A DNA stretch of 64,000 bases from Rhynchonema sp. JSB1_4 (lineage: Eukaryota > Nematoda > Chromadorea > Monhysterida > Xyalidae), in contig JASAMV010001212.1 of assembly GCA_030248065.1 (NCBI GenBank), positions 1 through 64,000 on the forward strand. Direction: 5' to 3'. The notes beneath the pieces were generated by a model, which was given only the letters and a program-made list of their open reading frames with translations, made no database searches and was not told the origin of the DNA. Shown here in pieces: positions 23,101 through 35,900 of this stretch. The translations under genes and the position numbers were made by a program. The stretch's first letter is position 1. Every line of letters begins with the position of its first letter.

Positions 23101-26100
23101 GAAGTTCTGCATGAAAATGATGCGTGGTACCCATAAATTTTTGTAGCACAGCAATGACACTTGTGCAACGCGAATATGCGCATTGAGACCACGAAAGAAT
23201 GAACTTCCTGTAAAGAAGGAAGCCGGACCACAAAAGATGGATGAAAGTTGAGAAAATGAAATCAAAGAACTATACAGACAAGCACGACATGATAAAGTGT
23301 CTCTGAACGTCTTGTACCATGATGGTGGCCCACGTAGTTTTCGAAAAACCCACTTTTCAGAAACCGCCATTTCGCGATTCAATGGGTCTTATCGCCGAGC
23401 GCCATTTTTCATATCTTCACCGGCGGAATTAGATTCGCAAGTGATCCATCAAAGCCTTATCTACACTTCGGATAAATGTTACGGGAGACACTTTGCTAAA
23501 GTGTTGGCGATGATTGTGTTCGTTTCAGCAGTGTTGATGAATTACTTGAGCCCAAAAGGTTCAGCCTAAAACGAAAAAACTTATGTGACTTGACTTTTGG
23601 TTAGCGTAGTGGCAGCAAGTGTAAGCTGTAATCAAGAGCGGCATTGTTTGGGGAGCAAACACAAGCTTTTCGACGTAGGTGCTGCAATGCCAGATTGCAT
23701 AAATGCACAAAGTTTACACGGGGTAACAAAAAACACACAACATGCTTTTTTGAATAAGTGCCATTTTTGACATTCTGCACCGGATGAAATATATTTTCCA
23801 TCGGGCCATTTGAAAGTAGATCCATCGTTTGGGCCGAAATTTTCAACCCCATCGTCAGAGCGATGAGACACGGGACAGACAACGCAGGTTGGAGTTAGCT
23901 AAACCGAGTGCGACACATTTTTCAACACGCAAGGAACACTGATGATACCAGTTTTTGTTACATATATTTGTTGTATTTGTTTCACTCCACGCACATAACC
24001 ATCTAAACAAGCTGCGTTGTTGCGAAAAAATGTGCTTACTGCTTTTAAACGATGCCAATTAGATAGTTCTAACTATAGATCACACTTGGATTAGCATCAA
24101 TAAAACAGTCTTGTGCAAAACAAAATCGAGTGGCACGTGCGTGTACACACGATGTCTATCACGCTAATGTTTGCAAAAAAATCACAAGATTGAAAGTTTA
24201 GCCACTTTAGTGCGCGGGTCACTGAACACTGTACTGTATGTACTAAAATTGGAGAGATCATACAGGAAACGGCGAACAGTATAACAATGTAAATACCTGC
24301 GACGTGACCACAATTAAGCAAAGTGTTTTTCAAATCGCATTCAAGTCCATAATTTGCGACCGGAGTGGTTCAAGTTTTGCGCGAAAATACCAAAATTATG
24401 TAATGAATGATTCAAAGCAGCTACAAAACGAAAATAATATCCGACTCCGCAACTTACGAATCGCTGTGCAATTCCCATTGGTTGAAATTCATTTTGATTT
24501 CTGACACCACAGTCGATAAAATGTGGTAATATACCGCACACGTTGCGTGTTTGTCAAATAGAAAGAATAGAATCGGCGCTGTTTACGACTATTTGACAGT
24601 GTGGTTTAGGGAACGACGCTTTAATCCAACACAGTGCACAAGCACACTTGATGGCAAAATTATAGGGTTCGCCGTCAAAGTCAGTGTAACTTCATATGAC
24701 TTCTGGAGCTTTGTCAAAGAATAAATCTGACAATATAGATTTCGATGTAATGTAACACTATTTTGTCCGCTACTTTTTTCGCACCTGTCCAGAACGTTAC
24801 CCATGTCTGCATGTAACTGTGCGCACAATGGATACATCAAGTGCGGTAAAGGACACATTGTTAAGAGTCGCTTACGAGTTTTTAAACAGGATTTTGGAAA
24901 ACTGCCTACCTACGGTACGTTTCAAAACCATTGTGCTGCTATGATGGACTGTTCAGCTCATCGTAATGTGTAAGTAACAAGTCAACAGTGAGATGTTTTC
25001 GAGGCGCTTTGGAAACCACACAAAGATGCGCCAGGCTATCTTATATCATGACATGAAAGCAAAATGTCAGATTTTACGAAGTGACCCCAACAATTTCGAT
25101 GTTGGCTTGTTTTGGTTTCAAGAGCAAAAAATGACGTGTCAAGCAAGCGGTCGGCTACTTCACCTTTTGGCAAGAAAACAATGGGATGGCAAAAAATGAG
25201 CGGGCGTCAATTTGTAAACTGTTTTGCGTTGCAGCTGCAATTGTCTGTCAACTAACATCATCGAAAAGGACAGTTGTCGTTGCGTTTAGGGGAAAAGGAA
25301 GCTATCAAAAAACCGTTTGCTTCCTGATTTCAGCTGCAGAGAAGCAGACTTTGATGACACGCAAAGTGGCCATCTGGGAAAATTATTGTTTTTTTAAATA
25401 AATACCTGCTGTAGCTGGATTCGGTGAACCGATGCGTCATTATAAGTCACAAACCGTGCTGCGAAGTTGGGTCCTGTAACTTTTTTTCACCATACTGGCC
25501 ACACAAATCACTTGCTGCACTTTTAGTTGTCCCCAACAAACCCGTTTATTTGGAAATAAACTGCTCAGCAAAAACATTAAATCCGCCGTTAGAAAACACA
25601 TTTAGCCGACACGTGCAGTAAAGACTGATTAACCGCGTTCATTTGCTTGCATAACTAATGGTTACTCACAATAAAAGAATTTGGCCATTTTATAACCGGG
25701 AAAGTGGTTTTCTGGAGAAACTTGCTGATTTATTGGTTTGGACAAAATGGCAAAGAACCACCTTGGATTCGCAATTTTTTCTCTCTCAGCAAGGTCGTAA
25801 AATTGGAAACTTAAGGCGGGGATAAGTTCTGCTTCTCACAAGAACAGTAGAAAGGGCTCAAGCTGAGCCGGCCCATTGCCACTTGGCAGAAGTGCTGAGT
25901 GTTTGCACAAGAACCAGAGAGGGCCCAAAATGTAGTAGGTACAGTATGTACTTCTCAAGCAGAGAGAGGAGGGTGCACCGTTTTTGTATTTCATTGCAGC
26001 GTTTTCAGATTGTAATATTGGCACGCATCTATGCAAGCATAATACATAAGTTGGCAAGTCCATTTTTATTACCATAGGAGACCGTAAACTCATCACAGAA

Positions 26101-26171
26101 GCTCATTATTTTGTTGAGAAGCACAATCACAGAGCACAGACGATAACTGCATGCACGTATATTTGATCGCA
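20130..26171. other. About 6 kb without a recognised gene
   Basis: I find no protein family, RNA gene or clear transposon here. Base composition is mixed and no long inverted or tandem repeat stands out. One open stretch at 22258-22476 (minus) has coding-like character and is listed separately. Regulatory sequence for the GPCR upstream side (beyond 20129) may lie here but is not identifiable. Confidence 0.5.
22258..22476 (-). other. Possible orphan terminal exon
   Basis: A CTGCAG 3' splice-site-like motif is followed by 72 codons and a TAG stop on the minus strand. The peptide begins VNYQTKSMGSYSGASQ and ends NTAYGPMDTLL. Composition looks coding-like, but I recognise no family and find no upstream partner exon, so this is only a candidate. 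Confidence 0.18.
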
Positions 26172-28387
26172 TTAATCCGTCACTTTTTTATTCGCACACT
26201 GCTTCGGTGTTTCACCTTTCTTGTTCTTGATATCCTGTCGAGCGCCATTTTCGATCAGCATTTGTGAAAGTCCAGCCAAGTGTTTGCCTGCAGCCAAACT
26301 ACGAGCATTTTTGAACTGTGACCTATAGTTTGCCCAAGCCTAATTTTAGGCCCAAACGTTCACCTAAAACAAGAGTTGCAAATGGGGGGAGCCTGCCTAA
26401 CCAACCTTCAGCCAGATGCAGTGCCGTGTCCCCGTTTTCGTCTTGCAAATTCAAGTCAAGTTTCTGGTTCTTGTCGTCCAGCAGCACACGCAATACGGAC
26501 ATCGCCATCGTGTCGGTGACCTGTCCAGACTCGAATTAATATGGTTATCGAACTTGATCGTAACTGCCTGTTTCAGAAACCTTCTGTAGCTGTTTCATTG
26601 TACTCACTACGATATTGTAATAAATTTGCTGGTGCTGCTGCGAATTTAGATTGTCACTATTAATATAGGGGCTTCAGCCAACTTTCTAGATTGAGTTTGA
26701 TTTCTTTGCGCATCAGAAATTTGACCATCGTAAAAGTTGCTCCCAGGCTTAAAATAGACAACGTTTGCGCGCTGTTTGCCAATGAAATTAATGTTTCTCC
26801 AATCCAACGTAGAAAAAGTAACGTGGCCAAGGCAGAATCCGATCACCAAGTTTGATTATCCGGCTATGCATGCGTTCCCGCATTGAAGAGGTTCACTTGA
26901 CGCACCTGACACAACGACATCAACGGGGTGGTGCCGTTGTCAGTGCGTGCATTCAGATCCGCACCCGCGCGCAACAACATACGCACCACGTCGGCGTCAC
27001 CGTTGGTGCAGGCATCGTGCAGTGGCGTGCCTTGCTTGTACCACTGAAACCACAGGACAGTACAGGTGAAGCTTCGTTATAAAAGCATATTGGTCGCACA
27101 ATGACCATATAAGAATTCATCAAATCTATCCTGATTTTCGCGTTCAGTCACTCTTAACCACTGTGCTATTTGTGATTCTCACAAAACATTTTCACCTGAA
27201 AATAACACCAGCAGATCAACCACGTTGCCGCAGGTCTGAAACATTCTCTTTACCACATGCTTTGTGTGCGATCACGCAACGCAACGTCATTGCCCCGTCA
27301 CTTTCCCTCTTTACGATTCAGGAAAAAAAATTGACCAATTCTTATAAAGTCATTGTGCAACCAATTATCAACACGGGATATGCTGTAAGGGCGCTTACCG
27401 GGAACTGGGAACTAAACGTTGATTACGGTTCCCGCAGTGCCCGATATGACCACACGCGGTGTAAAAAATGTGTTGAAATGTTTCCAGTTCCCGGTGTGCG
27501 AACTCGCCTATAACGAAGTTGCACTGTAGGCATTTTGCTGGCAACCAGGTCATGGGTGCTCGGGTTTCACTATGGGCATACAGCCAGTGCGCAAGTGACT
27601 GACTGCTGTTTCACAATATAGTGCACAGTGAACAAATATCATTCTACGCCAAGTCAAACCACCAGACCCCGACCGATGAAAGCATACCGTGCCTACACCG
27701 GCCACAGTATTCAGCTCAGCGTGCGCCAAGCACACCCCGCACTCAGAAAAAAATCGCAAAATTAATAAAAAAAATACTGTCGGATGACTGTATAACAGTC
27801 GGTGCGCGTTCACATCAGCGCCGTGCGATATCAACAGCTCGGTCGCTTCGACGTTGCCGCATGAGACGGCCGAATGCAGCGCCGTTGTCGATATCCAGGG
27901 CGATATCTCGTACACTTTGTTCACCTGCAATTTATTGCTGACAATCGACGCTCGAAGTTGGGAGTTTGAGCTCAAGGTTGACAAAGTGCCTTCGAAGTTT
28001 ATCGGAGGGGGATGGTGGTCACATGGGCGGTTTCTTTTCGAACTTAAATGTTATGTATATGTGGGCAGGGCGGTGAAAAATTTCGCCTCAATTAATCTCC
28101 GACGATTTTTTTGCTCAAGGAAAACCACCCCGCGTTCACCAAGCAAAGAATTTTTGAAATACGCCACAAACCTGAAAGTCCTTGTGCGCCAACAAGAGGC
28201 GCACGACGTCGTTTCGCGGTGCATTGATGCTGAACTCAATTGGAGTGAACACAACAATCGGAATGTTGGCGTGTGGCGCTGCTTCATTCACATCCGCACA
28301 TCGTTCAATCAAATCTGCGATTTCATCGATCGGTTTCTCCAGGTCGATCGCCCAATTTATGTCCTTGGCTTGTGGTTGTCGGCAACC
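26172..28387 (-). CDS. Ankyrin-repeat protein (5' end not found)
   Basis: Minus-strand exons 28172-28387, 27778-27924, 26906-27043, 26406-26520 and 26172-26287 join in phase to 243 residues and a TAA stop. At least four ankyrin repeats are visible: TALHSAVSCGNVEATELLIS with HGADVNAH; TPLHDACTNGDADVVRMLL with AGADLNA; TALHLAEGKHLAGLSQMLIE with NGARQD; and a degenerate first one (NDVVRLLLAHKDF). Such repeats serve protein binding; the partner is unknown. No other domain and no membrane segment are seen. The donor of exon 27778-27924 is a weaker choice, adding eight residues inside one repeat loop. The first listed exon opens after a CCCTCAG acceptor with no ATG, so at least one 5' exon is missing. 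Intron 2 holds a MITE (27090-27364). Confidence 0.7.
27090..27364. mobile_element. MITE with TTGGTCGCACAATGAC ends
   Basis: Begins TTGGTCGCACAATGAC and ends GTCATTGTGCAACCAA, preceded by TA; the right flank is TT. It is related to the near-perfect palindrome at 56568-56837, but here only the outer parts pair. It lies in an intron of the ankyrin gene. Confidence 0.65.
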
Positions 28388-29940
28388 CTGAGGGATTCCA
28401 TGAGCGATATGTATTCAATGAAGAACTTGCCGTGGCCATTTTATGTGTTTGAATCAAATTAACTGCTGCCGCGAACTTTTGGCAGCAAAAAGTTGTTGAT
28501 CACCTGTCCGTCCTGTTCGGAACAACTTTTATTACATTGCTGAAAATTAGTATAGTCTGTTGATTATATTTCGACAAAAAAGCCCCCACGGGCCCCAAAA
28601 AAAAAAAAAAACGCGTGGCGCAAAAACACGTGGCCTGTCATCGCACAGCACCACATGTTCATGGCTCTGCGAATGAGTTGGCAATGCCTAAAACATTCAT
28701 TTAGAATGGCTCACCCACCCCCCCCAAAACATCCAGAAGGGCCCTAACACACTATACAAAAAAAAACCAACAATACCTTTAGTCATTATGATTTATGCCA
28801 CGTGACCAATGCGAGTCTGATCCGATCACCTAGCCCCACCGCATACTTTTTTATTCTTCCAGCAACTCGAAAGCATGCAGAAAGTTTGCGCATTGGAAAG
28901 AACAGCAAGTAATCTGACCTTCAGCAAGCATGAACCCATCGTGTTTGGGCTACGGAATCAGAATGATGTGCCGAATTTGCCACGCGCCTTTTGCCGTTTT
29001 TTTAGAAATAAAACCAATCCGTTTCTTTTAAACCGTTGGCTGTCCACAACCGGGCGTGAGTGATGCAGTCAGCAACGTGTCATTCTTTTACGGTGCATTT
29101 TTATCAGTGAAATGAGCCACGCCGATTCAAACCGGGGAAAATAGGTGCTGATGGTCCAAATTCTCAAAAGCGCAACCGCCACCAGGGGTGGTTGCACCGC
29201 ACCCCCCCATAAAACGATGATGACAATGCGTGCTTACGCGAACAGCAGCGTTTTCTAACTCACGCATGTTTTGGGAATAAAGCCGAACTAACGCACCGAG
29301 GTGACGCAATAAACTAACTAACGCACCGAGGTGGAGAGCGTAAGATGTATCAAATACGCTGTTGCGCAACCGCTCCCGGTGGCGCTTTCGAGAATTTGGG
29401 CCAATTTGCTGACGCTCAAGGAGGCGCTTTTTGAAGGGAGCCCCGAAATGTGTAGAAGTCCATCACCAGAGCGAATTTTATTCATTTGAAGTCCCGCATC
29501 AGAAGCACGCACGCAAATGTATGATGCACAAATTATAGATCATGAGTACACCGTTGACAAACCCAGCATGACAACCGGATCCGTCAACATTAACAATAAC
29601 AGTGATGGTTCAGACGGGCATGCGATTGTGTGCGCGACGAGAAAGCCGTATAGCAGATGAATTGGGAGGGATTTTGGGACCATAACACGTTGATAGTGAA
29701 TAATAACAGGAGCAGTTCGGGAATAGAGCGTGACTTATCTCCTTTTTTTCACAGGCAAAATTTAAAAAACCGCTAAACCACCAAAAACGAATCGAGGTGA
29801 AAGTTTCGGCCATCATCCGCTTTATAGGATTCAACCTGAAGAATCTTATAATGTTCCGGCGTTCTCGCTCTCAGACAAGGCGCACCCAAACCAATTAATT
29901 ACAACCACAATATGTATACGCCATCATTGAAGCATCAGTA
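28388..29940. other. Intergenic stretch, no gene recognised
   Basis: Lies between the ankyrin gene's 5' side and the PRP17 stop. It contains poly-A (near 28600), C-rich runs, and a doubled AACGCACCGAGGTG unit near 29290-29330 that recurs at about 34000. It should hold the missing ankyrin 5' exon(s), but I cannot define one. Confidence 0.4.
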
Positions 29941-32900
29941 TCAGTCCCATAATTTGATGAGTCCATCCCATCCACAAGTAGCCACCTTGCTCGTTTCGTG
30001 TGGATGCCAGAGACAGCCGATGCACACCTGTGTGTTGATTGGTCAGGTAATTTGATCAGACGCATTATTATACTTGTATTTAGTTACGTTTTGTCGTGCA
30101 ATAATTTCCAAACAGAATCACAACGTATTACGTTTGACGAAATCGCGGTATCTTGTAAGTTTTCTTAATATCCAAAAGTCAAACAAGAATGTGAGCAAGG
30201 TAAGACAGAACAGAGCCGATCAGTGTTTTGTTAGACCCAGATATTTATACTTTCATAATTGAACAGTGTTTGCTTCCATCCTATTTATCGTGTAACAAAA
30301 ACTTCGACAACGAAAGAAACAAAAAATAACGAAAAATTTCGACAAAGACTTCCAAACCTGATTGTGCGCTTTCCACTTGGCCAACATTCGATGTGATTTC
30401 CAGTCCCAAATGAACAGACGTCCGTCGCTATCGCCCGAGATCAGATAACTGCAACAACGTTCTTTGGCGTTAGGGACCACTTACGTTCTTTCACATTGGT
30501 CAGGTTCGGCAGAATTGGCGTCCGAGAACCTCAACACTCATATTAATATAACGTCTTTTCTATCAAACATTGACTGACGCGAGATGAACAATTTAGGTGT
30601 ACGAATGCTCTGACTGTTTTGAACGTTTCGAAACATTTCTGAGCCAAAATTCTGCATGATTCGCAGAAAACAATGGTAATTTTGAAACGTCAGATCAAAT
30701 CCTGATGAACAAAAATTAAAAATAATGGAACAAAACCTGCAATTTCTAACAACTACATACCTCATGTCAGGAGACCAGTCCACGCCACACGCGTACCCAG
30801 CAGTCATGTGGCCACGAAAAGCCTTCTTCTTGGCGAAACGTAGCTTTTCGTCCATCATTTGGAACAGCATGATGCGATTATCCATCGCTTGACCCACGAT
30901 CCACTTGTCTGAACAATTACCCATTTTTTAAACGAATTAATCCATATGCTTGAATGCAAAATTGAACATTTCTACCAAAAAGTAAATAGGTTATTTTGAA
31001 AAAGAAAAAACAAACCATTCGGCGATTTTCGCATGAACGGCATCGAATGAAGGCTCGCGTCTTGAATCAGTTTCGTATCGACTGGAATCTCCCTAAAAAA
31101 CCAAGCAAAACTTTTGTAGCAAAGCAACACAGAAATTGACCGAAAAATAAATAGAATTGCAAAACACCCAACCGACCATTCCCAGATCCTCAACGATTTG
31201 TCATCCGAGGTCGTGCAAAATCGTCGATTGTTGTCGAAGAACGTGATCGTATTGACTGCGCCCAAATGTCGGTCGTACTCTTGGATAATCTCACCGCTGC
31301 GCGTGTCCCACTGAAACAATTTCTGGACAATGAGCACAAAGATCAAACAAACTGTCAAAATCGCTCTCGCACGTGTTTATTGTAGTTGTTCCGAAAATTC
31401 CGCATCAATGTTCCAAAGCTGCTTTGTCTTTGTTGTCACTTACAAGCGAAATATTTTTAATTTCGGCCCTCTCGAGCGTCAGAAGATCATTCTAGAGCAA
31501 GTTACTCATTGACCAAAATTTCGTATTCCTCGTCTACGGTAAATTTCTAATTTTTCTGCCTCATGCATTTTTACAGGCGCAGGGAAACTCCCGTTCGAAG
31601 TCGAGGCAGGCAAGAAGCTCAACACACAGTCAACAAGCCACGGCTGGCTCGTGTGCTTTTAGAATGTTTCAGTCAGACGAGCTGTGTGTGTATGTGTCAG
31701 GTGTGTGGCTTGTCCAGCGTTTGTTGAGCTTGTTGCTTGTCTCGATTTCGAACGGGAGTTTCCGGCGTCTGTGAAAATGCATGAGGCAGCGAAATCAGAA
31801 ACGTACTATACTAAATAACGACGCGAAGACCTGTGGTCGAAAGTAAAAATAGTTTATATCTGTTTTTCAACGCGTTTTCATTTGGGATCGAAAATTTCAC
31901 GAAAAATTAGCATTTTAAGCACAAACATGGCCTTACAAAGTTGCATACCGTACCGACAATTGAGAAAAGCGACACGTTTGGCCGGCGACACAGACACCGA
32001 CATTAGTAGTGTCGGTACCGACATCGACCTTTTTCCGACTCCGACGCCGAGTCCCAAACACCACTGACGTCCACAAAAATTGACGATATGTCATACAAAC
32101 CTGAATGATTTTCTTGTCCTGCATTCCAGACAGGAAGAAATGTTGTTTGTCTTCATCCGGATTGAATATCACACAGAACGGCACTTTGCCGGTGGTGAAA
32201 CGTTGCACACATTCACCTGTGAATGTAAATTGTAATATGCAAAAATTTTCATCATCGTTCCATCATTTAGCAACAAAACAAAGTTGCATTGGTAAAAATA
32301 TCTTTGATGACATTTTGATCCCCACTTGGCCGCCATCCAGTCTTTCAGTACAGTATCTCACCACAAAGAGGAAAGACGGTATTTTGTTAAACTTTCGGAA
32401 ACGCACCAGTTTCGGTGTCCCACAGTTTTATATGTCGATCGAACGAAGCGGACAAAAATCTGCTGCCGTCATTGTTGAAGTTGATGTCGCGCACAGCCAT
32501 TTTGTGTCCGGCGTACGTGCGCACGCACCGACGGCCTTTGTACACTTCCCATAACTGAAATGACAAATTCGGCTATTTGACCTTTTATTTCAAAATCGGG
32601 CTTGCAAGTTTTTCTTTTGAGGTTCAGGGGTCGGGCAATGTCGGGTGTCGGCATCCGAAAAAAGTGTAGGTGCCGTCGCGCGTCCCTATTGGGTTTTGAA
32701 AGTCTCGAATTTCCTGATGTCGCCCCCTCCCCCGCCCGGATCCCTATTCATGAGACTGCGCATAAGCGTGATAATAAAATAGATTTTCACGCCAGCAGAA
32801 TTATTGCTGCAGCAGGGTGACACCAACGTGAATTGATTGATGTTTTGTTTCAAAAATGTTTCAACAGCAACACAAAGTCAAGAGAAGTATCGAAGGAAAT

Positions 32901-35900
32901 CAGCATCATTTTATGTAGCTGCAATTTTTTCGGAAAAATATATTTACTGAAAAAACCGTTTTTTTCGAAAAAAAACGTTTTTTCCGATATTTTTCCGAGC
33001 CAAATTTGGGCACCGTCAAAATGATGTATATTTGGCACATTATGCGCTAAAAATGGTGTATGAAAAGGAATCCTGTTCAGAAAGTGCGAATAAAAGCTGT
33101 AAAAGACTTGAAAAACTATGTTTCTGCAATTAAACTAGGTTATTTCCCATAATTTTGACACTTTTTCAGAAAAGTTCAAAATCCGCCGTGCAATTTTTCC
33201 GGAAAAATATATTTCACTGAAAAAAAAACGGTTTTTCCCGTTTTTTTGAAAAAAAACGTTTTTTTCACCTGCACTGCATTTTGATCTTCGGCTGCGCAAA
33301 CTGGAAACAAAATAATCACAACATAACAATAATTGAAACCAGCGGGTTATTTCAGTTCGACGGAGCTGTGCTGGCACGAGATCGAACATAATTCATCACA
33401 TAGTTTATACCGCGTGGAACGAACAAAATCTTGCCGGCCGACAATTATTGAAAAGGTCTTACCAACCTTGATTTTACTATCCATGCTGCCGGAAAGAAGT
33501 AGATGTCCAGATTTTGGGAACCATCTGATCGCTTGAACACCTTTCGAGTGGCCCTGATAGGTGTGCACCTGTTTCTTGGGAATAAAACATTTCTCGGGAA
33601 CGGAATCCGGCCGGAAATTGATGCCGACATCGCTCGGTGGGTGCAGGAAGGAACGACCCTGGTAGTCGGTTGGGTCTTTGACTGAAAATCGCAGAAGGAT
33701 TGAGAAAGAAATCATGTAATACGTTTATCACACGGCCAACATCAAACTTGGTGATCAGGTTATTTCAAGATTTACTGATGTATAGTCCAGCCACGTGCTC
33801 ATGAGACGACTCTTTTTAAAGTTTGCTTGGCCAGATTCAAAAATGCGCCGGTTACACGGGTTTTCGCAAACAAAAGAAAGAGATTGGGCCGAGAGACATG
33901 ATGACAAGTTCCAGTTGGCTGACCTCAATTTGTTGCGTGCATACGCGAACAGCAACATCGTTCAACACACAAATGTTTTGGGAGTCAAAAGGGAATTTAC
34001 GCACCGAGGTGGAGACAGTGATGTAGTTGGTCCGAGCAAGAAAGCTAGCTAGCTGGAGGGGTACGGCGCAAGAAAGCTAGCTAGCTAGCCGGGTACCCCG
34101 ATTTGGGGGGGTATTGGTCCAGAAGCCAAAAACAGGGGTATAAAAATTGGTCGAAATTATGCTAAAATAAGCCTTAAAATGCGTATTTTTGTGCTCGTGT
34201 GAGAAAATTTGACCGAATTTGACCATTTTGGCCCATAAAATGGTCATTTTGGCACTAAAATCAACACTTTATTAACTTGGTGACCGGAGCAAGAAAGCTA
34301 GCTAGCCAGTTTGGGGGGTATGGGTTTCGGAGCAAGAAAGCTACCTAGCAGTTGGGGGGGGGGTAATACCCCCCATACCCGCCCAACCACATCACTGGGT
34401 GGAGAGCGTGTTTTTAAAAAATACATGCGTATCTCTTTCTTTCATTTCCGAAATACGTGGAACTGGAACATTATTGGATCCGTTCAAGTCAACTTCAAAA
34501 TAAGTCGTCTCATGAGTTCGTGGCTGGACTATACTAATTTGGACCAACGTGCAAATGTTCTTTAATCTTTACTGGGTGTTTGGGACCCACTAGCAGACCT
34601 CAACGGGCACGCGACCAAAGCAAGTTCGGACCGATTACAGTTATTTTCTACATTCGCTGCCGTACAATTAACCAGAAAATCAACTTTGGAAACATTAGGG
34701 CAACATACACACACCTGCAGCTTGCCAGCCAGACAGGCAGCTGTGCGCAATGTTTCAGAACTGCGCGTGGTTAACGTTCGGGTCTAGAACTTGACATTAG
34801 TAGCAATGGGGCGTAGTTTATTGTGGGGCAGCGAATTTAGAAATTTACTACACCAAGTGTGATTTCGCCCGAAAAAGATTCCATACACAATCAAAGGCAG
34901 GAAAATGTGACAAAAAAATAAAGAAACCTAGAAAATCAGCACTTACTGTGAAGAATGGACTTCTCTTCCACAGTTTCGCTCTTCGTGACTTTGCTGAACT
35001 TCTTTCGTTTCTTCGCGAATGCTTCCATTTCTTTTAGGGTTTCCTGAAAATGGATGGAATAAGTTCACTGCAGAACAAAAAAACGACAAAAAAGAAAGAA
35101 TTTACCGCATCAGGCTTTGAAGATAGTTCTTCGTCGACATATTTTCCCCACGGACCGGTATAATTGTCCAAATCTTGAGGATCCCAGTTGGTCTTCATCT
35201 TTCGCTTCTCTTTGCCGGTCTTTTTTGATTCGAACACTGTCTCGCCTGCAAAAGATATTATTTTGAATCAAGTTTGGCTTTATTTTTTGTGCACAGAATA
35301 GACCTCACCATCCAGGAATAAATTGGCATTAGAATCACTTCACAGAAAAGAATGTTTTCGCTAAGAAATGAAAATGAAAATGAAACAGATGGGCCACGGC
35401 AGTAATAGCATGCTGGATTCAAATTGCGAAAAACGAATCAAAATACTGTATAAGAAGCCTTCTCACAAGCTCTGGTGCAAAAAAAGATATTCTGGAAACA
35501 TCAAACCAAACTGAACCTTTAGCATCCTTGGCAGCCGTTTTATCGCCGACGAAAGCCGTCTCTGTTGTTGCTTGCCTTTCAGCAGTTGGGTCTTTCGCAT
35601 ACCCAAAAGTGTCGAATGTTTTTCGTTCAGCCTCAAAGTGGAATTCGTTGAAGTGGGCGGGCTCAACGAAACCGGTCAACATGTTCTTCTTGGCGGCTTG
35701 TTGCTCCGTTTTGTAGGGATTGGCGGGACCGGCCTGGAAAACAAGCGGTCGCTGTGAAAAACGATCGAAATCAAACTTGTGGCGATTTGAATGGTCCCGT
35801 GACGTGACTTTTCGCATTAATTTCGAAAGATTTACTGGTGCCACCAATTTTGGCAAAGCGTAAGTTGCTCCCAGACAGCTAATAATGAACTTTTACGCTA

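Noticed and set aside
28386..28460. MATASSSLNTYRSWNPSG as start of the ankyrin protein
   Set aside because: Its frame does not join the ankyrin frame at any acceptable splice site.
27854..28462. Open frame of 202 codons on the plus strand
   Set aside because: It lies antisense to ankyrin-repeat exons, whose splice sites and repeat motifs explain the sequence better.
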